From positions 124,001-188,000 of the forward strand of contig JAFZXE010000010.1 of NCBI GenBank assembly GCA_017616895.1: DNA of 64,000 nucleotides, read 5' to 3'. The position numbers and the translations under genes are program-made. Position 1 is the first letter of the stretch, and every line of letters begins with the position of its first letter. Under the pieces are notes generated by a model. It made no database searches and had not been told where the DNA came from. It saw only the letters and a list, made by a program, of their open reading frames with translations. Origin of the DNA: Bacteroidales bacterium (GTDB taxonomy: Bacteria; Bacteroidota; Bacteroidia; Bacteroidales; P3). This document shows, piece after piece, positions 34,548-42,591 of the stretch.

Positions 34548-34874
34548 ATGAACTGGATAGTGCTAATATTGGCGGGGTTTTGCGAGGTGGGGTTTACGTT
34601 TTGCTTGGGTAAGTCGAAGGGGCTGGAAGGGCTTCAGTGGTGGCTGTGGATAGGAGGGTTCGTGGCGTTTTATGTGCTGAGCATGATACTGCTGATGAAG
34701 GCTGTGAAGACGATACCGATAGGGACGGCATATCCCGTGTGGACGGGGATAGGCGCGGTGGGGTCGGTGCTGGTGGGGATATTCATCTTCCACGAGCCCG
34801 CGACATTCTGGCGGCTGTTTTTTATCACGACGCTGATTGCGTCGATAGTGGGATTGAAGATGGTAGCGAACTGA
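34548..34874 (+). CDS. SugE-like small multidrug resistance (SMR) transporter
   Basis: This 108-residue protein has four transmembrane helices and the essential membrane Glu13 in GFCEVGF. The sequence ILAGFCEVGF...KGLEGLQWW...KTIPIGTAYPVWTGIGAVGSVLVG is typical of the SugE/Gdx branch, which exports guanidinium and quaternary ammonium ions by proton exchange as an antiparallel dimer. No guanidine riboswitch is evident in the short leader. The frame upstream of 34548 crosses the promoter and is not used. Confidence 0.92.
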   Translation: MNWIVLILAGFCEVGFTFCLGKSKGLEGLQWWLWIGGFVAFYVLSMILLMKAVKTIPIGTAYPVWTGIGAVGSVLVGIFIFHEPATFWRLFFITTLIASIVGLKMVAN

Positions 34875-34881
34875 AGAAGAA

Positions 34882-34905
34882 GTGCCGGATTTGGAAATCC
34901 GGCAC
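34882..34905. terminator. palindromic terminator-like element GTGCCGGATTT, copy 1
   Basis: GTGCCGGATTT and AAATCCGGCAC form an 11-bp inverted repeat with a tiny loop, flanked by CAACGGG. On the minus strand it is followed by CTTCTTCTTC. A near-identical copy is at 61287-61310. Both lie just past the stop of a minus-strand lipoprotein gene. Confidence 0.72.
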
Positions 34906-34920
34906 AACGGGATGCTCAAC

Positions 34921-35823
34921 TTAGTTTAGGTATTCGTATTCGTAACTTGTTGTGCCGCTATCAGATGCGATTTTCACTATGCAGGATGTTGGATAATCGC
35001 CCTTGTAGGTGTAGGTATAGGTGACACTCTCAGTAGTGTTGCGATTGATGTCTTGATATTTACTGGCAAGGATGTTGTTTTTGTCAAACACTTTAAACGT
35101 TGAACCAAGAAGATAGTAATCCTCGTTAAGGTCATTGAGCCACGAGACGCCCAATCCACAGAAAGGATTGCGCTTATTGTCGTAGGTGAACTCATTTGTC
35201 TTAATGTATCCATCATAATCCCACACCATCTTTGATATGTTGTTCCCATCCCAAGTTATAGAGACTTTGAAGATTAACTCACCCGATTTGCTGTTTGCTT
35301 TGAGTTGCTGGCAGGCTTCGTTCTGCTGCAGGTCTAACGGCATAAGCATGTCGAGCATCAGATTGTTATCAAACGAGCCTTTCGAGCCATCGGGAAGATT
35401 CAGGTAGATGAAGTCGATGGCTGTTATTTTGCCGTCGGTTTGAGTGAACTTTGCTGTACTTCTAAGGATTCCTCTAACATAGTAATCGGCTTGTTGAAGA
35501 TATTTGCCGTCGTAGGTAAAATCAGTTTTACAGTAGTGGTCATTGAGGAAATCTTTATAGATAATACTCGCAAGGCGTTTGCCATCATAAGAATAAGTAT
35601 ATAAATAAGTCGTATCGGGAGGGCAGTATAATATTGCTCTTGATACAAGCTTGTTGCCGTCCCACTTCCACAGTTCTCTATAAGAGCCTTGCATCGAAAG
35701 ACCTTCTCCTGAGTAAACTATCTTGCTGATTTTCTTTTTGGGGTTGTAAACGCCGTCTTTTTGGCAGGATGAGGCGGCGAGGAGCAGCAGGGCTGCCGTT
35801 GCGATTAGAAGGGTTCTTTTCAT
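34921..35823 (-). CDS. YD-repeat-like lipoprotein (tandem pair, copy A)
   Basis: This protein has 300 residues from the ATG at 35823. The signal peptide MKRTLLIATAALLLLAASSC ends at lipobox ASSC (Cys20). The mature part is mostly short beta repeats of the kind WKWDGNKLVSR, YSYDGKRLASI, FTYDGKYLQQA, ITWDGNNISKM, FTYDNKRNPF, reminiscent of RHS/YD or MORN-like beta-meander repeats in Bacteroidales surface lipoproteins. It ends TYTYKGDYPTSC...YEYEYLN. Copy B lies directly upstream on the same strand and has the same architecture. Confidence 0.8.
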   Translation of the reverse strand: MKRTLLIATAALLLLAASSCQKDGVYNPKKKISKIVYSGEGLSMQGSYRELWKWDGNKLVSRAILYCPPDTTYLYTYSYDGKRLASIIYKDFLNDHYCKTDFTYDGKYLQQADYYVRGILRSTAKFTQTDGKITAIDFIYLNLPDGSKGSFDNNLMLDMLMPLDLQQNEACQQLKANSKSGELIFKVSITWDGNNISKMVWDYDGYIKTNEFTYDNKRNPFCGLGVSWLNDLNEDYYLLGSTFKVFDKNNILASKYQDINRNTTESVTYTYTYKGDYPTSCIVKIASDSGTTSYEYEYLN

Positions 35824-35843
35824 AATTATGGGGGTGTTTTGAC

Positions 35844-36806
35844 TTAGTTCAGGTATTCGTATTGGTAGCGGAAAGTTCTGTAGGCATGTTCGTCCATCCA
35901 ATTTACGGTACATGTTGTCGGATAATCGTCCTCATAGGTGTAGGTGTAAGTGGTGTTTGTGCGAGCAGACGAATGAGTGTATTCGCATGTCAAGACGTTG
36001 TTTCTGTCGTACACAAAATAGCTTGGTTCTTGCCTCCAGTCGTCAATATCAACTAACAGATGAAGGTACATAACACCCATTCCACAAAAAGGATTTCTTT
36101 TATCATCGTAGGTGAAAACACCTGTCTGCACATCACCCTCAAGGGTTGACACCATTTTTGTAATATTGTTTCCATCCCATGTAAGTTCAATTCTGGATGT
36201 GGGGTTATCAGCCCACGACTTTTCGTTTTTAGCCAAGGGGCTTTCTAATTCGCCTTTAGCATTGACCTGACGACACACTTCGCTCATTTGTATATCCAAT
36301 GGCAACAACATATCAAGCATGGACACTCCCGTGCAAACATTTTTTTCATCCCATAGATGATATGAAATATCGATGGCTGATATTTTCCCGTCGGTATGAG
36401 AAAATTGAACACTACAATAATGACGGCCATCAGAATAGTGTTCGGCCGACGAGAGTTTTTTACCATCATACGAAAAGTCAGTCTTACAAAAATAGCCATT
36501 AGCCGTGTAGGCGATACTCGTAAGGCGTTTGCCGTCGTAAGAATAAGTTAACTGGGCTTCAGCCTCGCCATCAGCGTTGAACATAGTTCTGGAGACAAGT
36601 TTGTCGCCATCCCACGTCCATTGTTCGTTCAAGAGCATTGGGTTATCATACGAATAGCCAACTGCATCAGAAGGAGTTGCGCTACTTGAACTGCTGATTT
36701 TGCTGATTTTCTTTTTGGGGTTGTACACTCCGTCCTGGTCTTTTTGGCAGGATGAAGCGGCGAGGAGCAGCAGGGCTGCCGTTGCGATTAGAAGGGTTCT
36801 TTTCAT
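35844..36806 (-). CDS. YD-repeat-like lipoprotein (tandem pair, copy B)
   Basis: This protein has 320 residues from the ATG at 36806. Its first 23 residues (through SSCQKD) are the same as in copy A, and the DNA over the signal peptide is nearly identical. The mature proteins have diverged clearly, though they keep the same repeat plan (WTWDGDKLVSR, YSYDGKRLTSI, FSYDGKKLSSA, LTWDGNNITKM, FTYDDKRNPFCG) and the same end (YQYEYLN). Probably a surface or periplasmic lipoprotein; function unknown. It precedes copy A by 20 bases, so one transcript is likely. Confidence 0.8.
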   Translation of the reverse strand: MKRTLLIATAALLLLAASSCQKDQDGVYNPKKKISKISSSSSATPSDAVGYSYDNPMLLNEQWTWDGDKLVSRTMFNADGEAEAQLTYSYDGKRLTSIAYTANGYFCKTDFSYDGKKLSSAEHYSDGRHYCSVQFSHTDGKISAIDISYHLWDEKNVCTGVSMLDMLLPLDIQMSEVCRQVNAKGELESPLAKNEKSWADNPTSRIELTWDGNNITKMVSTLEGDVQTGVFTYDDKRNPFCGMGVMYLHLLVDIDDWRQEPSYFVYDRNNVLTCEYTHSSARTNTTYTYTYEDDYPTTCTVNWMDEHAYRTFRYQYEYLN

Positions 36807-36840
36807 AACGATATGTTTTGGGGGGTAATCTTTCATGTTG

Positions 36841-36848
36841 CAAAGATA
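36841..36848 (-). promoter_or_regulatory. -7 box upstream of lipoprotein copy B
   Basis: Minus-strand TATCTTTG, an exact consensus match, lies 34 bases before the ATG. Confidence 0.52.
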
Positions 36849-37128
36849 GACAAAAAATGTCGCGTATATAATATAATAGACGCAAAGGGGTGCAAAAATT
36901 GACAAAGGGGGTGAAATTTTAACATTTTTTTTTACGGGGAACGCTTTTTTTTGATTGCGAAACCGGAGAAAAGTTCGTATATTTGTAGTGTCGAAATGAT
37001 GATTGTGTTCTTTTGCAAAGACATATATATCAATTTGTTGAGATGTATTCAAGAAATACTGATGTCAACGACGGCACAAAACTTGCGGTTTCAACCGACT
37101 GAAACAGAAAGCCAAACAACATTCACCC

Positions 37129-37260
37129 CCGTATCAAGGACGTATCACCTCCGTATTAACGCCGTATCAACGCCGTACCACCTCTAAGATTCATCCAGGA
37201 TTCATTAAGGGTAACTTAAGGGTTTCTCCATGTTGGCTCTAGGATTTCTCTATGGTGGCT
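37129..37260. repeat. 12-unit degenerate tandem repeat with exact 11-base period
   Basis: Twelve 11-base units run without phase change: five like CCGTATCAACG, then CTAAGATTCAT, CCAGGATTCAT, TAAGGGTAACT, TAAGGGTTTCT, CCATGTTGGCT, CTAGGATTTCT and CTATGGTGGCT. Neighbouring units are most alike, and the motif drifts along the array while the period stays fixed. Confidence 0.85.
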
Positions 37261-37498
37261 TCGATGTGGAACCTGGGGTTGGTCGGGAGGGAGAAAGAGA
37301 GGGAGGGTTTGTCGCTGGATGATGGATGGTTTGTCGCTGGGAATTGAGAGGACGGGAGTTTTTTGAATCGGGGCTATGCCTTGCAGAGGGCGGATTGGAG
37401 GGTGAAGTGGAGCGAAACGACAGCGCGTGTGGAAGGTTTTTAACAATGGCGGTGGATTTCTTTTTTTGAAGATGTGGTTAAAGCGCATTTTTTTATAT

Positions 37499-37506
37499 TA
37501 TTTTTG
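37499..37506 (+). promoter_or_regulatory. -7 box upstream of parE
   Basis: TATTTTTG lies 29 bases before the parE ATG. No well-spaced -33 element is seen. Confidence 0.42.
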
Positions 37507-37535
37507 CAAAATGTTTTGATAACTACTCAACAGCG

Positions 37536-39440
37536 ATGGAACTAGACGAGGAACTGAACATACAACCTGCCCACGACTACGGCGACGACAGCATAGTGCA
37601 CCTTGAGGACATGGAGCACATAAGGCTCCGTCCGGGTATGTATATAGGCAAGCTGGGAGACGGCTCAAGCCACGACGACGGAATATATGTGCTGATAAAA
37701 GAGGTTATCGACAACGCGATAGACGAGTTTTCGTCGGGATTCGGAAAGAAGATATCGGTGAAGATAAACTTCGGGGAGAAGAAGGTGTCGATAAGAGACT
37801 ATGGCCGCGGAATACCGCTGGGGAAGATGGTGGAGGCTGTGTCGAAGCTGAACACAGGAGCGAAATACGACAGCAAGGTGTTCCAGAAGAGTGTGGGATT
37901 GAACGGAGTGGGTACGAAGGCGGTGAACGCGCTGAGCAGCTGGTTCAAGGTGCAGTCGGTGAGAGACGGGAAGACGAGGATAGCGGAGTTCAGCGAAGGG
38001 AAGCTGACGGAAGACAGCGGCATCATAAACTGCAAGAACGAGGAGAACGGCACGCTGGTGGAGTTTATTCCTGATGCGGCGCTGTTTGGCAACTACCACT
38101 TCATAAACGAGTATGTGGAGAAGAGGGTGTGGAACTACTGCTACCTGAACAGAGGGTTGACGGTATATTACAACGACAAGAGGTACTACTCGAAGAACGG
38201 GTTGCTGGATTTGCTGGAGCACAACATGGATGCCGAGCCGCTGTACCCGATAATACACATCAAGGACGACGACTTCGAGGCGGCGTTCACACACGTGAAC
38301 GGACAGTCGAACGACTACTACTACTCGTTTGTGAACGGGCAGCACACAACGGAAGGCGGCACGCACCAGAGTGCGTTCAAGGAGGCGTATGCGAGGGTGG
38401 TGAAAGATTTCTATAAGAAAGACTGCGAGCCGTCGGACGTGAGGCAAGGACTTGTGTGCGCACTGTGTGTGAGGATACAGGAGCCCGTGTTTGAGGCGCA
38501 GACGAAGACGAAGCTGGGTTCGACCCACATGGCGCCGAACAAGAAAGACGGCACGAACGACAGCCCGCTGGTGAAGACATACGTGCTGGACATACTGAAG
38601 AAACATCTGGACGACTATCTGCACATACATTCGGAGACGGCCGAGATACTGCTGCAGAAGATAAACCAGAACGAGAAAGAGAGAAAAGAGATAGCCGGCA
38701 TCAAGAAGATAGCACGCGAGGCGAGAAAGGGCGCAAGCCTGAACAACCCGAAGCTGAGAGACTGCCACGTACACTATAACAGCAGCCACCCGAGAAGGCT
38801 GGAATCGACGATATTCATCACAGAGGGACTTTCGGCATCGGGCTCGATTACGAAGTCGAGAGACGTGGAGACGCAGGCGGTGTTTAGCTTGCGCGGAAAG
38901 CCGAAGAACACGGTATCGACGGGCAAAGAGTTTGTTTATAAGAACGACGAGCTGAACCTGCTGCACAACGCGCTGGACATAGACGAAGGGATAGAGAACC
39001 TGCGGTACAACAACGTGGTGATCGCGACGGATGCCGATGTCGATGGTATGCACATAAGGCTGCTGCTGCTGACGTTCTTCCTGAGGTTCTATCCAGATTT
39101 GGTGAGACAAGGACACGTGTATATACTGCAGACGCCGCTGTTCAGGGTGAGGAACAAGCAGAAGACGATATACTGCTACAGCGACGAAGAGAGGGTGAAC
39201 GCGATAAACACGCTGAAGGGTGCGGAAATTACGCGATTCAAAGGATTGGGAGAGATTTCGCCCGACGAGTTCAAAGGATTTATAAACCAAGACATGAGGC
39301 TTGACCCCGTGATACTGCACAAAGACTTCGACACGAAAGGAGTGCTGCACTTCTATATGGGCGAAAACACGATGGAGAGACGCGACTTCATCATGGCGAA
39401 CCTGAAGGTGGAGGATGACGAGAGTATAATGGTGGGGTGA
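37536..39440 (+). CDS. parE: DNA topoisomerase IV subunit B (GyrB/ParE family)
   Basis: This 634-residue type IIA topoisomerase ATPase subunit shows [10 protein letters not shown], the GHKL ATP site ([34 protein letters not shown]), the transducer QTKTKLG and the TOPRIM motifs EGLSASGS and [10 protein letters not shown], then [11 protein letters not shown]. The length fits the short ParE of Bacteroidetes. ParE with ParC decatenates daughter chromosomes. In related genomes parC usually follows parE; here a repeat array and a small lipoprotein follow, and parC is not in the window. Frequent AGA/AGG and ATA codons stand out by eye. Confidence 0.93.
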   Translation: MELDEELNIQPAHDYGDDSIVHLEDMEHIRLRPGMYIGKLGDGSSHDDGIYVLIKEVIDNAIDEFSSGFGKKISVKINFGEKKVSIRDYGRGIPLGKMVEAVSKLNTGAKYDSKVFQKSVGLNGVGTKAVNALSSWFKVQSVRDGKTRIAEFSEGKLTEDSGIINCKNEENGTLVEFIPDAALFGNYHFINEYVEKRVWNYCYLNRGLTVYYNDKRYYSKNGLLDLLEHNMDAEPLYPIIHIKDDDFEAAFTHVNGQSNDYYYSFVNGQHTTEGGTHQSAFKEAYARVVKDFYKKDCEPSDVRQGLVCALCVRIQEPVFEAQTKTKLGSTHMAPNKKDGTNDSPLVKTYVLDILKKHLDDYLHIHSETAEILLQKINQNEKERKEIAGIKKIAREARKGASLNNPKLRDCHVHYNSSHPRRLESTIFITEGLSASGSITKSRDVETQAVFSLRGKPKNTVSTGKEFVYKNDELNLLHNALDIDEGIENLRYNNVVIATDADVDGMHIRLLLLTFFLRFYPDLVRQGHVYILQTPLFRVRNKQKTIYCYSDEERVNAINTLKGAEITRFKGLGEISPDEFKGFINQDMRLDPVILHKDFDTKGVLHFYMGENTMERRDFIMANLKVEDDESIMVG

Positions 39441-39539
39441 AAGGTTTGAAAGGGTTGAAGGGTTCGAGAGTTCAAGAGTTCAAGGGGTTCAAGGGGTTCA
39501 AGGTGTTCGAGGGGTTCAAGGAGTTTTGAGTTTTGAGTC
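39439..39539. repeat. 7/8/9-base tandem repeat, family GGTTCAAG, downstream of parE
   Basis: About twelve units (GAAGGGTT, CGAGAGTT, CAAGAGTT, CAAGGGGTT, CAAGGTGTT, CGAGGGGTT, TTGAGTT and others) begin at the parE stop codon and fill the gap nearly to the next start. Confidence 0.85.
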
Positions 39540-39556
39540 AATAAAAAAAATATGAT

Positions 39557-39787
39557 ATGAAAAAAGTAATCTTATTAATGGTAGTTATTGCGGCGACGGC
39601 GATTCTTTCGTCGTGCGACAGCAAGGTTTGTATCTGCTACGAACGAGTGAACGGAACCGTCACAAAAACCGAGACAATGGGCGATCCGGCGGCAAGATGC
39701 AGCACTTTGTCAACGAGCCGCAGAACCTGCGTAGAAGAGTACGAAGAAGTAGATCCGAGCCAGATTGCAATTGACTATAAACGTTAA
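39557..39787 (+). CDS. small Cys-containing lipoprotein (member 4, distant)
   Basis: This 76-residue protein has a lipoprotein signal peptide with lipobox LSSC (Cys20), then KVCICYERVNG and two later cysteines. The CxCxxY spacing matches the 30585-31429 family (KCTCKTY, VCNCTTY, ICHCTDH), but the C-terminal half differs (ARCSTLSTSRRTCVEEY). I infer a distant paralogue. Function is unknown. It occupies the place after parE where parC often sits. Confidence 0.7.
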   Translation: MKKVILLMVVIAATAILSSCDSKVCICYERVNGTVTKTETMGDPAARCSTLSTSRRTCVEEYEEVDPSQIAIDYKR

Positions 39788-39863
39788 TATGTTGATAAGT
39801 CGTTGAGGCACACTATTGATTGTTGAATGATTAGTGCTATTATTGCAGAAAATTTAACAGACG

Positions 39864-41225
39864 ATGCCATCCAATCATAGACACAAGAAGAACCTGATAG
39901 TCAGCTTAAAAAACCTCTCGGAAGAGTTGAAAAATCTCTTTGCGGAGATGTATCCAGACGGCTACAGAGACCATATCCAAAAGACAATCAAGCCAAATGG
40001 AGAGCCAATGTTCTCGGTTCCGATGGAGACAGAGGACACGATGTACATGGTAAAAGTGGAGATGAAAGTCGATACGCTGATAGGTGATGACGACCTCGAC
40101 AAAGACATCTACGAAGATGAGAAAGACGAGGACAGCGAGTTCGCTCCCATCTCTGAAGCCCTCGAGAAAGACGAAGACAACGACAGCCACACAGAGCGAG
40201 TTCTCAAACATGGCGATGCCTTCGAGGAATTCCTTCTGAAAGAAGAGAAGGCCAAAAACTCGAAAAAGAAAGGGAAACAAGTTGATGATGATGACGACGA
40301 CTTCGACGATGATGACGATGAAAGCGACGACTTTGGCTCGTATGACGACGATGAAGTGGAAATAGAGCCATCAGAAGAAGACTTGATGGAGCTGGACGAC
40401 TATATCGTGAGCCTGAAAGCGGACAATCCAATGGAAATCGATAATAAACAAGGTAATAAAACCAAAAAGGAAACTATGAAAAAAGAAGCTACTACAGCAA
40501 AGAAAGCAGCTCCTGTGAAGAAAACAGCGACTGCACAGACAAAGAAAACCGCCGCTCCGGCTAAGAAAGCTGCCGCTCCGGCTAAAAAAGCTGCTCCAGC
40601 AAAGAAGGCTGCTCCGGCTAAAAAGGCTGCCGCTCCTGCAAAGAAGGCTGCTCCCGCAAAGAAAGCCGCTCCTGTGAAGAAGGCTGCTCCGGCTAAGAAA
40701 GCTGCCCCTGCAAAGAAAGCTGCTCCTGTGAAGAAGGCTGCTCCGGCTAAGAAAGCTGCTCCTGTGAAGAAAGCTGCTCCCGCCAAGAAGGCTGCTCCGG
40801 CTAAGAAAGCTGCTCCTGCTAAGAAAGCCGCTCCTGTGAAGAAGGCTGCTCCGGCTAAGAAAGCTGCCCCAGCTAAGAAAGCCGCTCCCGTGAAGAAGGC
40901 TGCTCCCGTGAAGAAGGCTGCTCCTGCGAAGAAAGCCGCTCCTGCAAAGAAAGCTGCTCCTGTGAAGAAAGCTGCTCCCGCTAAGAAAGCCGCTCCTGCT
41001 AAGAAAGCCGCTCCTGTGAAGAAAGCTGCTCCTGCTAAGAAAGCTGCTCCGGCCAAGAAGGCTGCCCCTGTGAAGAAAGCTGCTCCTGCAAAGAAAGCCG
41101 CCCCTGCTAAGAAGGCTGCTCCTGTGAAGAAAGCTGCCCCGGCTAAGAAAGCTGCTCCTGTGAAGAAGGCTGCTCCGGCTAAGAAGGCCCCCGCAAAACC
41201 GCAGGCAAAAGCCAAGAAAAAATAA
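39864..41225 (+). CDS. acidic Bacteroidales protein fused to a histone-H1-like Lys/Ala/Pro repeat tail
   Basis: This 453-residue protein has three parts. Residues 1-95 (KKNLIVSLKNLSEELKNLF...MFSVPMETEDTMYMVKVEMKVD) resemble a small conserved Bacteroidales protein of unknown role. Residues 95-195 are very acidic, with DDDDDDFDDDDDESDD. Residues 205-453 are about 38 tandem KKAAPA/KKAAPV hexapeptides like the C-terminal tail of histone H1, bacterial Hc1 or AlgP, so they should bind DNA or RNA. An internal ATG at 40476 begins exactly at the basic part (MKKEATTAKKAAP) and is preceded by AATAAAACC...AAGGAAACT, so the tail may also be made separately or once was its own gene. Confidence 0.8.
   Translation: MPSNHRHKKNLIVSLKNLSEELKNLFAEMYPDGYRDHIQKTIKPNGEPMFSVPMETEDTMYMVKVEMKVDTLIGDDDLDKDIYEDEKDEDSEFAPISEALEKDEDNDSHTERVLKHGDAFEEFLLKEEKAKNSKKKGKQVDDDDDDFDDDDDESDDFGSYDDDEVEIEPSEEDLMELDDYIVSLKADNPMEIDNKQGNKTKKETMKKEATTAKKAAPVKKTATAQTKKTAAPAKKAAAPAKKAAPAKKAAPAKKAAAPAKKAAPAKKAAPVKKAAPAKKAAPAKKAAPVKKAAPAKKAAPVKKAAPAKKAAPAKKAAPAKKAAPVKKAAPAKKAAPAKKAAPVKKAAPVKKAAPAKKAAPAKKAAPVKKAAPAKKAAPAKKAAPVKKAAPAKKAAPAKKAAPVKKAAPAKKAAPAKKAAPVKKAAPAKKAAPVKKAAPAKKAPAKPQAKAKKK
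40492..41205. repeat. 18-base coding tandem repeat (KKAAPA/V hexapeptides)
   Basis: About 38 copies of an 18-base unit (roughly AAGAAAGCTGCTCCTGYN) with frequent synonymous differences between copies, so the peptide is kept although the DNA varies. Minus-strand frames through this block are shadows. Confidence 0.9.
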
Positions 41226-41244
41226 TAAAACACTTTTACACGCA

Positions 41245-41283
41245 AACGGGCGGCAGCGACCTAACAATGTTCTGCCGCCCGTT
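41245..41283 (+). terminator. intrinsic terminator of the histone-like gene
   Basis: A perfect 12-bp GC-rich stem (AACGGGCGGCAG/CTGCCGCCCGTT), 20 bases after the stop codon, followed by GTGTTGTTTC. Confidence 0.78.
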
Positions 41284-41355
41284 GTGTTGTTTCAATAAAG
41301 GAAACACAATATTTTCATAGCATTGCCGTTAAGTTAATAGATAATACAGGAAAAA

Positions 41356-41952
41356 ATGAAACGGATATTAATGCTGATATGCCTTGCCGCCACAATAGGA
41401 ACGGCATGGTCGCAAGAAGTAAGCTCGAGAGCCAAAGCCATGAGGATGATGGCATTTGCGAAGCCCGAGTACCAGGTGAAAGACATCAAGATATTCGCCG
41501 ACACGATGACGATATATTCGCTGTCGAACTATGTGATATACCCGTTCGGAGTATGGGACAATGTGGAACAGTTTATCACCAACAGCGGGTTGCAATGGTA
41601 CCGCGAGTCGGGATACAAGCAGTTCTACGACACGATGTCGGTATCGGTGAACACCATGAAACGCATTGACGGCAGCTATCTGGACATCTATCGCTCTATT
41701 TGGACAAACAAAGTGGAGATGGTGGGTGCAAAGATAACCGACCCCGAGATTGTACTCACAAACGGATTGCATGTGGGTGTAAGCAAACAAGAAGTATTTG
41801 ACAAATTCTTTAATAAACACCCGAGGTCATACACAATCGAGGTGAGCGTTATTAAGATCATCTCCGGAGCAAACGAAGTGGGCGAGATATACACCTTCAA
41901 AGGCAACAAACTCCGCAAAATAGAGGTGGTGAGCAAGTATAAGTATTACTAG
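41356..41952 (+). CDS. exported protein of unknown function
   Basis: This 198-residue protein has a signal peptide (MKRILMLICLAATIGTAWSQ, cleavage near 20) and a soluble body rich in aromatic residues. The second half (ITNGLHVGVSKQEVFDKFF and EIYTFKGNKLRKIEVVSKYKYY) looks like a small beta-rich domain such as a PepSY- or SmpA-like fold, but I cannot name a family. It ends 58 bases before nadD, with a heptamer array between. Presumed periplasmic. Confidence 0.7.
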   Translation: MKRILMLICLAATIGTAWSQEVSSRAKAMRMMAFAKPEYQVKDIKIFADTMTIYSLSNYVIYPFGVWDNVEQFITNSGLQWYRESGYKQFYDTMSVSVNTMKRIDGSYLDIYRSIWTNKVEMVGAKITDPEIVLTNGLHVGVSKQEVFDKFFNKHPRSYTIEVSVIKIISGANEVGEIYTFKGNKLRKIEVVSKYKYY

Positions 41953-41965
41953 TGGTCAGTGTTTA

Positions 41966-42009
41966 GTTTTAAGCTGTAAGTTTTAAGTATTAAGTGCTTT
42001 TAGTTTTAC
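41966..42009. repeat. heptamer tandem repeat, family GTTTTAA/GCTGTAA, upstream of nadD
   Basis: Units GTTTTAA, GCTGTAA, GTTTTAA, GTATTAA and GTGCTTT run up to the nadD start. The first 23 bases are the exact reverse complement of part of the manC-side array at 4587-4663. Confidence 0.85.
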
Positions 42010-42010
42010 G

Positions 42011-42589
42011 TTGAAAAAGACCGGACTTTTCTTCGGGTCGTTCAATCCAATACATGTAGGGCACCTGATTATAGCCAACACCATGCTTACGAGTAGTGAG
42101 CTGGAGGAAGTATGGTTTGTAGTGTCGCCACAAAATCCGCTAAAAGAGAGAAGCACCCTTTTGGCAGATCACCACAGGCTCCAGATGGTGCGTGTAGCCA
42201 TTGAGGACAACTTCCACATGAGGGCCTGCGACATCGAATTCCACCTGCCAGTGCCATCATATACGGTAGTGACATTGGCGCACCTGGGTGAGCAGTACCC
42301 CGAGCGCGAGTTCTGTCTTATCATGGGGTCGGACAACCTTGACAACCTACACCGCTGGCGCAACTACGAGTACATCCTCAACAACTATAAAATATACGTA
42401 TATCCCCGTCCGGGCCACCTCGGAGGCGATTTCGCCTCACATCCCAATGTAACGATGGTTGACGTACCCATGATGGATATCTCATCGAGCTATATCCGAG
42501 AACAGATACGCAACCACCGCTCGGTAGAGTACCTGCTTACCGAGCCGGTATATAAATACTTGACGGAGATGCATTTCTACGAAAAATAA
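42011..42589 (+). CDS. nadD: nicotinate-nucleotide adenylyltransferase
   Basis: This 192-residue enzyme makes deamido-NAD from nicotinate mononucleotide and ATP. It has the nucleotidyltransferase signature GLFFGSFNPIHVGHL near the start and ISSSYIREQI near the end, as in NadD. The start is TTG at 42011 (TTGAAAAAG); no ATG precedes the conserved GSFNPIH core and the upstream sequence is heptamer repeat. It overlaps nothing but lies two bases before the MATE gene, so the two are probably coupled. Confidence 0.95.
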   Translation: MKKTGLFFGSFNPIHVGHLIIANTMLTSSELEEVWFVVSPQNPLKERSTLLADHHRLQMVRVAIEDNFHMRACDIEFHLPVPSYTVVTLAHLGEQYPEREFCLIMGSDNLDNLHRWRNYEYILNNYKIYVYPRPGHLGGDFASHPNVTMVDVPMMDISSSYIREQIRNHRSVEYLLTEPVYKYLTEMHFYEK

Positions 42590-42591
42590 TT

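Larger units (their letters stand above)
36807..37535. other. 729-base divergent intergenic region without a gene
   Basis: The left end holds the -7 box of lipoprotein copy B. AT-rich sequence follows to about 37000, then ordinary sequence, the 11-base-period array at 37129-37260, a G-rich stretch to about 37440 and the parE -7 box at 37499-37506. Open frames here (36951-37187 on plus, 37216-37488 on minus) have no protein-like character and run through the array. Confidence 0.65.

Noticed and set aside
36951-37488. Two small frames upstream of parE
   Set aside because: They run through the 11-base array and G-rich DNA and have no protein-like features.
40371-41267. Large minus-strand frames opposite the KKAAP repeats
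   Set aside because: They are mirror translations of an 18-base coding repeat (Gly/Ser/Phe or Ala/Phe low-complexity text), with no start context.
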